Below are positions 1-5,900 of a stretch of DNA of 15,144 nucleotides, in pieces. The position numbers were made by a program, and so were the translations under genes. The notes beneath the pieces were generated by a model. The model was given only the letters and a program-made list of their open reading frames with translations. It made no database searches and had not been told where the DNA came from. Origin of the DNA: Bacteroidota bacterium (GTDB lineage: Bacteria; Bacteroidota; Bacteroidia; Flavobacteriales_F; PHOS-HE28); NCBI GenBank assembly GCA_023418095.1, contig JAEZDL010000260.1, positions 1 through 15,144 of the forward strand, given 5' to 3'. Numbering within the stretch: position 1 is the first letter of the stretch; every line of letters begins with the position of its first letter.

Positions 1-488
1 CCCGGCTCGCCCCTGATGGCAAGATCTATATCAGTACGGGCAATGGGACCCGGTATCTGCATGTGATCCACCAGCCTGATGTACTTGGAATGGGTTGCAA
101 TGTCGAGCAAAGGGGTGTTGAGCTACCCACGTACAATGCAAACTCCATCCCCTACCACCCCAACTACTGGTTGGGCCCTATTGATGGCAGTTCCTGCGAT
201 ACGTTGGATATATCGGTTGGGCTTCCGGCCAGTGATATTGCCTTATACGTGTCGGTATATCCCAATCCGTCAACAGGCAGCTTCACGCTTAGATTTTCAG
301 CCCAAGCAGAGGCCGGTGAATTGGAAGTTCTAGACATGGCCGGCCGTGTGATCTATCGCCAGCGGCTGGCCCCATGGAGTACCGTACAAAAAGTTGAGCT
401 GCCGGGTGCATCGGCGGGTATGTACCACTGCAGATTGCGTTGGCAGGACCATACCGCCACAACAAGGTTCGTGATCGATAACCGGTGA
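1..488 (+). CDS. C-terminal part of a T9SS-exported protein (type A sorting domain), 5' end outside window
   Basis: The reading frame is open from base 3 with no stop before the TGA at 486-488, so this is the 3' end of a longer gene; the in-frame GTG at 63 need not be the start. The first visible stretch (LAPDGKIYIS, then RYLHVIHQPD) and the later NSIPYHPNYWLGP resemble a repeat-rich secreted protein type common in Bacteroidota. About 75 residues from the end comes VYPNPSTGSFTLRF, then a beta-rich tail with LEVLDMAGRVIY and a basic end. That layout is the type A C-terminal signal recognised by the type IX secretion system, which carries proteins across the outer membrane and removes or anchors the tail. 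The function of the passenger part cannot be read from this fragment. GATC sites are clearly rarer here than in the middle of the window. Confidence 0.85.
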   Translation, partial: RLAPDGKIYISTGNGTRYLHVIHQPDVLGMGCNVEQRGVELPTYNANSIPYHPNYWLGPIDGSSCDTLDISVGLPASDIALYVSVYPNPSTGSFTLRFSAQAEAGELEVLDMAGRVIYRQRLAPWSTVQKVELPGASAGMYHCRLRWQDHTATTRFVIDNR

Positions 489-492
489 AGCC

Positions 493-768
493 ATGAGGAT
501 ATTGCTGCTGATACTCCTGCTTTCACCTGCCGCGATGCGGGCACAGGAAGTGGCGCAACACCCGCCTCCCGCCAATGAGTACACGCTGCACTTGCTCATG
601 GCAAAGCGCCCAGCGGAGATGGCCCCGGAGCAGTGGAAGCTGATCGTAGGCAACCCGGCCAATGCTACGCTGTTTCCGATCCGCCTGACGCAGGCGATGC
701 TAGATACGCTGGATGCCATGCAACTTGATCGGCGGTACCAGTATGTGATGTTGAACTCGATCAGATGA
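493..768 (+). CDS. small secreted hypothetical protein (91 aa)
   Basis: I do not recognise this protein. Its ATG lies 4 bases after the stop of the upstream T9SS gene, so the two are probably co-transcribed. Residues 1-18 form a Sec signal peptide: a basic start (MR), a Leu/Ile-rich core, and a likely cleavage site after A-M-R-A. The mature part is about 73 residues with no lipobox, no cysteine and no further membrane segment. It includes a Pro-rich start (HPPPANEY), an AEMAPEQWKLIVG segment and a basic end with DRRYQYVML. Codon use matches the surrounding genes, which supports a real gene over chance. It could be an accessory of the upstream exported protein or simply an uncharacterised periplasmic protein; no function is claimed. 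Confidence 0.6.
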   Translation: MRILLLILLLSPAAMRAQEVAQHPPPANEYTLHLLMAKRPAEMAPEQWKLIVGNPANATLFPIRLTQAMLDTLDAMQLDRRYQYVMLNSIR

Positions 769-801
769 TCGGAATATTAGCAGATCAGTCGATCGGAATA
801 T
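767..801. repeat. 11-base direct repeat (GATCGGAATAT) upstream of pyrH
   Basis: GATCGGAATAT occurs at 767-777 and again at 791-801, a 24-base period, in the gap between the small secreted gene and pyrH. The first copy overlaps the last codon region of the upstream gene. It could be an operator-like pair or the chance product of the high local GATC density. No inverted symmetry beyond GATC is seen. Confidence 0.5.
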
Positions 802-852
802 CCCTGTGAAGATCGATAGGGAGTTCTCGGCGTGCAAAGCCGCGATCCTTCG

Positions 853-860
853 TTTCTTTG
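853..860 (+). promoter_or_regulatory. possible Bacteroidota -7 promoter box for pyrH
   Basis: TTTCTTTG matches the Bacteroidota -7 consensus TAnnTTTG at all fixed positions but one, and lies 16 bases before the preferred pyrH ATG at 877. It falls inside the extra coding stretch implied by the alternative GTG start at 832, which favours the ATG as the true start. No clear -33 TTG box was found. Confidence 0.35.
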
Positions 861-876
861 CGCAACGGCCGCTCCG

Positions 877-1602
877 ATGGATCAAAGCTCTCCCCTCAAG
901 TACAAGCGCATTCTTCTGAAGCTCTCCGGCGAAAGCCTGATGGGCGACAAGGCCTACGGGATCGATGAGGACCGGTTGGACCATTATGCCACGGAGATCA
1001 TTGCGATCGCGAAGATGGGTGTGGAGGTGGCGGTAGTGATCGGTGGTGGCAACATCTACCGCGGCATGCGATCGAACGGCAACGGCATCGATCGGGTACA
1101 GGGTGATCACATGGGCATGCTTGCAACCATGATCAACAGCCTTGCGCTGCAGAGCGCTCTGGAGGAAAAAGGCTTCAAGACACGGTTGCTCAGCGCGATC
1201 AAGATGGAGCAGATCGCCGAGCCGTTCATCCGCCGCCGCGCGATCCGCCACCTGGAGAAAGGCCGCATCGTGATCTTCGGGGCCGGTACTGGAAATCCGT
1301 ATTTCACCACGGATACGGCAGCAAGCCTTCGCGCGATCGAGATCGAAGCGGATGTGATCCTGAAAGGCACGCGCGTGGACGGCATCTACACCGCCGATCC
1401 GGAGAAGGACAAGAGCGCGACGAAGTACGATCGGATCACGTTCAACGAGGTATATGAGAAAGGCTTGAACGTGATGGATCTCACCGCTTTCACGCTCTGC
1501 AACGAGAACAAGCTGCCGATCATCGTATTCGACATGAACAAGCCGGGCAATCTTGTGAAGCTCGTTGGCGGTGAGCCGGTAGGCACGCTCGTGGAGTTCT
1601 GA
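877..1602 (+). CDS. pyrH: UMP kinase (uridylate kinase)
   Basis: Phosphorylates UMP to UDP with ATP, the first committed step from UMP to all pyrimidine nucleoside triphosphates; a cytoplasmic hexamer of the amino acid kinase fold. From the ATG at 877 the protein has 241 residues, the usual PyrH length. Family motifs appear in order: KYKRILLKLSGESL near the N-terminus (phosphate-binding lysine and GES), VVIGGGNIYRG around residues 50-60, DHMGMLATMINSLAL, the GTGNPYFTTDTAA substrate and ATP loop, and KGTRVDGIYTADP. The frame extends back to a GTG at 832, but that adds 15 non-conserved residues and would bury the putative promoter box. It lies 65 bases upstream of frr, an arrangement common across bacteria; rpsB-tsf, often next to pyrH, is not immediately upstream here. 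Confidence 0.97.
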   Translation: MDQSSPLKYKRILLKLSGESLMGDKAYGIDEDRLDHYATEIIAIAKMGVEVAVVIGGGNIYRGMRSNGNGIDRVQGDHMGMLATMINSLALQSALEEKGFKTRLLSAIKMEQIAEPFIRRRAIRHLEKGRIVIFGAGTGNPYFTTDTAASLRAIEIEADVILKGTRVDGIYTADPEKDKSATKYDRITFNEVYEKGLNVMDLTAFTLCNENKLPIIVFDMNKPGNLVKLVGGEPVGTLVEF

Positions 1603-1639
1603 TCCGCCTGCGGCCGAACGCTGACAGCGGTCCGTTGGT

Positions 1640-1647
1640 TATTTTTG
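1640..1647 (+). promoter_or_regulatory. Bacteroidota-type -7 promoter box for frr
   Basis: TATTTTTG fits the Bacteroidota -7 consensus TAnnTTTG exactly and ends 20 bases before the frr ATG. The box suggests frr has its own promoter in addition to any read-through from pyrH. No convincing -33 TTTG was found 17-23 bases upstream. Confidence 0.5.
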
Positions 1648-1667
1648 CGCCCTCTTAGCATTCTGCC

Positions 1668-2228
1668 ATGGCCGACGTAGACAGCACCCTGAAGACCTGC
1701 GAGGACCACATGCGCAAAGCAGTGGACCATCTTGAGAATGAATTGACGAAGATCCGCGCAGGTGCGGCGAATCCGGCGATGCTGGATATGGTCCGTGTCG
1801 ACTATTACGGCCAGATGGTACCACTTTCACAGGTCTCGGCGATCAACAGCGGCGATGCGCGCACCCTGTTCGTGAAGCCTTGGGAGAAGAAGATGATCGA
1901 TCCGATCGAAAAGGCGATCATCGGTGCGAACCTCGGTTTCAACCCGAGCAACAATGGCGAAAGCGTGATCATACACGTGCCGATGCTCACCGAGGAGAGG
2001 AGGAAAGCATTGGTGAAGAGCGCGCACGCGGAAGGTGAGCATGCCAAGGTGGGCATCCGCAGCAGCCGCCAGAAGGCGATGGATTCGATCAAGGTCGCGA
2101 AGAAGGACGGACTTCCCGAGGATGCGGCCAAAGGCTACGAAGCCGATGTGGAGAAGCTCACAGCGAACTACAACAAGCGGGTGGATGCCTTGATCGAGGC
2201 GAAGGAAAAGGACATCATGAAGGTGTAA
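1668..2228 (+). CDS. frr: ribosome recycling factor
   Basis: After termination, RRF acts with EF-G to split the ribosome from mRNA and tRNA so that subunits can be reused; it is cytoplasmic and generally essential. The 186-residue length is typical. The N-terminal helix carries ENELTKIRAGAANPAML, matching the family's RTGRA-type helix. The small beta domain follows with VDYYGQMVPLSQVSAIN and FVKPWEKKMIDPIEKAI. The family signature is seen in LGFNPSNNGESVIIHVPMLTEERRK, and the C-terminal long helices are rich in charged residues, ending KEKDIMKV. It lies 65 bases after pyrH with an exact-match -7 box in the gap. The gene looks intact and ordinary. Confidence 0.97.
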   Translation: MADVDSTLKTCEDHMRKAVDHLENELTKIRAGAANPAMLDMVRVDYYGQMVPLSQVSAINSGDARTLFVKPWEKKMIDPIEKAIIGANLGFNPSNNGESVIIHVPMLTEERRKALVKSAHAEGEHAKVGIRSSRQKAMDSIKVAKKDGLPEDAAKGYEADVEKLTANYNKRVDALIEAKEKDIMKV

Positions 2229-2237
2229 AAGAGGATT

Positions 2238-2301
2238 TCATTCCGGGCTTGACCCGGAATCTTGACGTCCCCATCGCGATTTCGGCTCAGGGCCGGAATG
2301 A
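2238..2301. repeat. REP/MITE-like palindromic element between convergent genes
   Basis: The element is bounded by TCATTCCGG (2238-2246) and its exact reverse complement CCGGAATGA (2293-2301). Within it, ATTCCGGG (2240-2247) and CCCGGAAT (2253-2260) form a perfect 8-bp hairpin with a 5-base loop. It fills the short gap between the stops of frr and the radical SAM gene. The form resembles dispersed palindromic repeats of the CATTCCGGG...CCCGGAATC type that I recall from many bacterial genomes; that link is from memory. The hairpin may also help end transcription in both directions, but it lacks a T-tract. Confidence 0.6.
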
Positions 2302-2310
2302 CAAACCTGA

Positions 2311-3333
2311 TCATGCCCACACCGGACTTCCTTCGCTACAATTGCGGCACATTTCAATGCTGCTACGCGATCGGAGCAACGATCGCCTGAATTCGTTGTA
2401 CGCGTCGCTGTGCCATAGTTCGCGGAAAGTCTGCGTGCGCAGATCGCCCAATTGATGGTGCGCATCCTTGTCGAAGCAGCACGGCACCACTTTGCCATCC
2501 CACGTGATCACGCAACTATGCCACATCTTCCAGCAATCGTCGTTCAATTTGTTCTTCACCTGCCAGAGGCCGCTCTCATTCCGCGTGTAGCGTGAATAGC
2601 GATCCTGGATCGGGATCAGCGGATGATCGTCCCTGGGATCGTAGATCTGCGCGGTCTTCAGCCAAAGCTCATCAACGCCGATCTGTTTTGCTAGTTGGCG
2701 TGCTTCCGGGATCTGGTGCTCGTTGGGCTTCACCACCAGGAATTGGAAGACGACGTGTGGTGTAAGGCTTTTCAATTTTCGTTTCCACTCAACGATCCGC
2801 TTCGCTCCTTCGATCACCTTCTCGAGCGAACCCTCCCTTCTGTAGGCGGAATAAGTTTCCTGCGTGGTACCATCGATCGAAATGATCAGGCGTGAAAGCC
2901 CGCTGCGCACGGTGGCTTCCGCCTTCGCATCGTCCAGGAAATGTGCGTTCGTGCTCGTGGCGGTATAAAGCCCTTTCCTATCCGCGTATTCCACCATTTC
3001 GAGGAAACCGGGGTTGATGAATGGCTCGCCCTGGAAGTAGAACGTGAGCGCCCATAGATCTGGCGCAAGTTCATCGATCACGCGACGGAAAAGATCCTGC
3101 CTCAGATTCCCGGTGGGCCGCGTGAAATTGCGCAGGCCGCTCGGGCATTCGGGGCACCGAAGATTACATGCTGTGGTGGGTTCGAAGCTGATGCTGAACG
3201 GCATTCCGCCGATCCGTGGCACTTTCGATCGCTTCGCTTGCTGGAAGCTCGTCCACAATGCGATCGCATTTGCCGTGCGGCGGAAACTCGCCTTGCGACC
3301 CCATTCCAGTGCATCGCGCGATCTGGCCAGCAT
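2311..3333 (-). CDS. radical SAM/SPASM domain protein, substrate unknown
   Basis: The 340-residue protein has the radical SAM cluster motif CNLRCPEC (Cys56, Cys60, Cys63), which binds a [4Fe-4S] cluster and cleaves S-adenosylmethionine to start radical chemistry. A QGEP segment at 101-104 fits the SAM-binding GGE region. The C-terminus is SPASM-like, with Cys267, 274, 285, 286, 329 and 332 available for auxiliary clusters and a typical ITWDGKVVPCCFD segment. The ATG at 3333 gives a helical N-terminal extension of about 43 residues before GMPFSISFEPTTACN. I recall similar extensions in related proteins, but M44 (start near 3204) is a possible shorter start. SPASM proteins often mature peptides or activate enzymes; no precursor peptide is seen nearby, so the substrate stays open. 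It is convergent with frr and divergent from the DUF5686 gene. Confidence 0.88.
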   Translation of the reverse strand: MLARSRDALEWGRKASFRRTANAIALWTSFQQAKRSKVPRIGGMPFSISFEPTTACNLRCPECPSGLRNFTRPTGNLRQDLFRRVIDELAPDLWALTFYFQGEPFINPGFLEMVEYADRKGLYTATSTNAHFLDDAKAEATVRSGLSRLIISIDGTTQETYSAYRREGSLEKVIEGAKRIVEWKRKLKSLTPHVVFQFLVVKPNEHQIPEARQLAKQIGVDELWLKTAQIYDPRDDHPLIPIQDRYSRYTRNESGLWQVKNKLNDDCWKMWHSCVITWDGKVVPCCFDKDAHHQLGDLRTQTFRELWHSDAYNEFRRSLLRSRSSIEMCRNCSEGSPVWA

Positions 3334-3375
3334 GCGTGCAAGTTACCCAGATGCCTCCGATCGGGGCCAGGCTGT

Positions 3376-3383
3376 TACTTTTC
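3376..3383 (+). promoter_or_regulatory. possible -7 box for the DUF5686 gene
   Basis: TACTTTTC matches TAnnTTTG except for the last base and lies 38 bases before the ATG at 3422, in the 88-base divergent gap with the radical SAM gene. On the other strand TAACTTGC (3338-3345) is a weaker candidate only a few bases from the radical SAM start, so a leaderless or shorter message there is possible. Confidence 0.3.
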
Positions 3384-3421
3384 CGCCGTCAGTACGTCCT
3401 ACCGCCGTTGATCCCTGATCG

Positions 3422-5836
3422 ATGCCGATGCGCCTATTCATTTTTTTCATCCTTCTGATCCCTTCGATCGCAATTGCGCAGATCGAAGTGAAGGGAAGGG
3501 TGGTGGATGATCGCACGCTGGAACCGCTCGCCTTTGTTCACATCCTTGCTGAAGGTGCGCGTGAAGGAACGACCACTGATATCAACGGACAGTTCTCGAT
3601 CCTGGTGGCCGATCCTTCGATCGCTCTGCAGTTCAGTTATGTGGGTTACGCACCATTGCGGATCGAAGTCGATCCCGCGGGACCGATGCTCGTGCGTATG
3701 AAGCGCAGCGCAGTGGAATTGAAAGCGGTGGAGATCCTGCCCGGTGAGAATCCAGCGCACCGGATCATTGATCGCGTTCATGCGAACAGGAAAGTGAACG
3801 ACGGAATGCGCAACCGCAGCCATCGTTACCGATCATACACCAAGACCATCTTCACGGCGGAAATGGACAGCGCGGTGTTGAACGATCCGCTGAAAATGGC
3901 CGAATTGGACAGCAATGATCGGGAGGCGATCGACTGGCTGGACCGGCAGTATCTGCTGTTGATCGAAAGCGCGACCGCAAAGAGCTTCATACCACCGGCG
4001 GCAGAGAAGGAAGAAGTGCTTGCGATGCGCGTCAGCGGGCTGAAGGATCCTTCATTGCTTGCGCTGGCTGCTTCCACCAAGACCTTTTCGATCTACGAAC
4101 CGCAGATCACCATCAACCAAAAAACGTATTTGAGCCCGATCGGTCCGGGAAGTACCGATCGGTACTTGTTCATTCTTCAAGATACGCTTTACCACGGCGT
4201 TGATTCCGTTTTCATCATCAGTTTTCAGCCGCGGCGTGGGAAGAAATTCGAAGGATTGAAAGGCGCGCTCTACGTGAACACGGATGGCTACGCGCTGCAG
4301 AACGTACTCGCGGAGCCAGTGGAGAGGAGCGGCGGGATCAGCCTGCGGTTGCAGCAGGAATTCCGGAAAGTGAACGGTTCGGTATGGTTCCCATTCCAAT
4401 TGAACACCTTTCTCTACCTGGACAATGTGCAGATCAATGATTGGAAGTTGATGGGGATCGGTCGCACATACCTGAAGGATATCGAAGTGGATGTGGAGAT
4501 CGAACGAAAGGAAGTGCGCGGACCGGAATTATCGATCGAAAGAGAAGCGATGAGGCGCGATGATCAGCTCTGGAACGGGCTGCGCGAAACGCCGCTCGAT
4601 CAACGTGAATTGAACACCTACCACGTGATGGACAGCATCGGCGAGGAAGCGAAGTTCGATCGGAGGTTGAAGTGGTTCGCCGTGTTGATGTCCGGCAAAT
4701 TTCCGATCGGCCCGTTCGATCTGCGCTTGCGTGATCTGGTGAATTACAATGAATATGAAGGTCTGAGGCCAGGACTGAGCCTCGCGACGAACGATCGGAT
4801 CAGCCGGTATTTTTCGATCGGCGGCCATGGTGCGTATGGTTTCCGTGATGAGGCCTTGAAATACGGCGCGGATCTTTCAGTTACGCCAAGGCCTGGGCGC
4901 GATCTGGAGATCCGCGGTAGCTATGAGAACGATGTTGCGGAAAGCGGCGGATCGGACCTCCCGATCAAGGGTCGTTACATCACCGAATGGTACCGCATGT
5001 GGACCGTGGATCGCATGGATCGCATGGAGCGGTTCCGAGGGCAGATCGGTTTCAGGGTGAATGGATCGCTTAAGTTGTGGATCGGTAGTGAGCGCGCCGA
5101 ACGGTGGAACGAGATCGGTTATCAATACGTGGATCGAGTTTCGGAGAACATCAGTTTCCATCGTGATCGCTATGCCACGGGAAGCATCTTCGCGGGTCTT
5201 CGCTTCGCTTTCCGCGAGCGTTTGGTAAGGTTGCCCGATCGGCAGATCAGCACGGGAACGAAGTGGCCGGTGCTCGATGTACACGCGTCGAGATCGATCA
5301 CAGGGCTTTGGCAGGGTGAACTGGATCTCTGGCGGATCGAAGCACGGCTGGAGAGAACATTCCGGTTAAGAATGCTCGGTGATCTTTCGATCCATGTACG
5401 TGGTGGCGCGGCGCAGGAGAATTCGCCGTACTCGTTCCTCTTCAACATGCGCGGAACTTTCGATCGCGACTTCGGGGTGATGGTGCCCAACACGTTCCTG
5501 GTGATGCGGCCGAACGAATTCCTTGCCGATCGCTATGTGGCCGTGCACATGCAACACAGCTTCCGCAACCTGATCTTCAAATGGAAGAAATTCCGGCCGA
5601 TCCCTGTTCTGGTCGGAAATGCGGCCTGGAACGGGCTTGCTTCACCCGAAATGCATGAAGGCCTGTCGTTCACTACGCTTGGCGATGGTTATTATGAAGC
5701 AGGTCTTCAGCTTGACAACCTGATCAACGGAGCTTTCTCAGGTTTCGGCATCGGTGCGTTCATGCGGCTCGGTGAGCATATGTTCGAAAAGGGCCTGGAT
5801 AATTTCGCTTTCAAGCTTACGGCCACGCTGCGGTAA
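3422..5836 (+). CDS. DUF5686 family outer-membrane protein with carboxypeptidase-regulatory-like domain
   Basis: The 804-residue protein starts with a Sec signal peptide (residues 1-20, ending AIAQ). It is followed by a carboxypeptidase D regulatory-like, Ig-type domain at about 21-105, with the typical VKGRVVDDRTLEPLAFVHI and FSYVGYAPLRI segments also seen at the N-terminus of SusC-type receptors. The rest matches the Bacteroidota DUF5686 layout: NPAHRIIDRVHANR, YRSYTKTIF, long charged stretches, then a C-terminal half of alternating amphipathic beta strands that probably forms an outer-membrane barrel. There is no plug domain, so it is not a TonB-dependent receptor. The molecular role is unknown. 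A second ATG lies two codons in (3428). It leads a four-gene same-strand run with an RND exporter 64 bases downstream, suggesting an envelope role. Asp-Arg pairs encoded by GATCGN are strikingly frequent. Confidence 0.85.
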   Translation: MPMRLFIFFILLIPSIAIAQIEVKGRVVDDRTLEPLAFVHILAEGAREGTTTDINGQFSILVADPSIALQFSYVGYAPLRIEVDPAGPMLVRMKRSAVELKAVEILPGENPAHRIIDRVHANRKVNDGMRNRSHRYRSYTKTIFTAEMDSAVLNDPLKMAELDSNDREAIDWLDRQYLLLIESATAKSFIPPAAEKEEVLAMRVSGLKDPSLLALAASTKTFSIYEPQITINQKTYLSPIGPGSTDRYLFILQDTLYHGVDSVFIISFQPRRGKKFEGLKGALYVNTDGYALQNVLAEPVERSGGISLRLQQEFRKVNGSVWFPFQLNTFLYLDNVQINDWKLMGIGRTYLKDIEVDVEIERKEVRGPELSIEREAMRRDDQLWNGLRETPLDQRELNTYHVMDSIGEEAKFDRRLKWFAVLMSGKFPIGPFDLRLRDLVNYNEYEGLRPGLSLATNDRISRYFSIGGHGAYGFRDEALKYGADLSVTPRPGRDLEIRGSYENDVAESGGSDLPIKGRYITEWYRMWTVDRMDRMERFRGQIGFRVNGSLKLWIGSERAERWNEIGYQYVDRVSENISFHRDRYATGSIFAGLRFAFRERLVRLPDRQISTGTKWPVLDVHASRSITGLWQGELDLWRIEARLERTFRLRMLGDLSIHVRGGAAQENSPYSFLFNMRGTFDRDFGVMVPNTFLVMRPNEFLADRYVAVHMQHSFRNLIFKWKKFRPIPVLVGNAAWNGLASPEMHEGLSFTTLGDGYYEAGLQLDNLINGAFSGFGIGAFMRLGEHMFEKGLDNFAFKLTATLR

Positions 5837-5857
5837 GGCTTTCGGGCCGGTATGTCG

Positions 5858-5865
5858 TTCCTTTG
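5858..5865 (+). promoter_or_regulatory. possible -7 box for the RND exporter gene
   Basis: TTCCTTTG matches TAnnTTTG except for the second base and lies 35 bases before the ATG at 5901. It continues as CTTTGTGCC, much like CTTTGCACC before sucA. Just downstream, CCGATCA (5870-5876) and TGATCGG (5884-5890) form a 7-bp inverted repeat in the leader. With so many GATC sites this repeat may be chance. Confidence 0.35.
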
Positions 5866-5900
5866 TGCCCCGATCATGCTCCCTGATCGGCTGCAAGTGA

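Noticed and set aside
832..876. GTG start for pyrH giving a 15-residue N-terminal extension
   Set aside because: The extension is not like the family, and the ATG at 877 gives the normal 241-residue length; a promoter-like box also lies inside the extension.
5870..5890. CCGATCA/TGATCGG inverted repeat as an operator in the RND leader
   Set aside because: The arms are built around GATC, which is so common here that 7-bp inverted repeats arise easily by chance; kept only as a note in the promoter entry.
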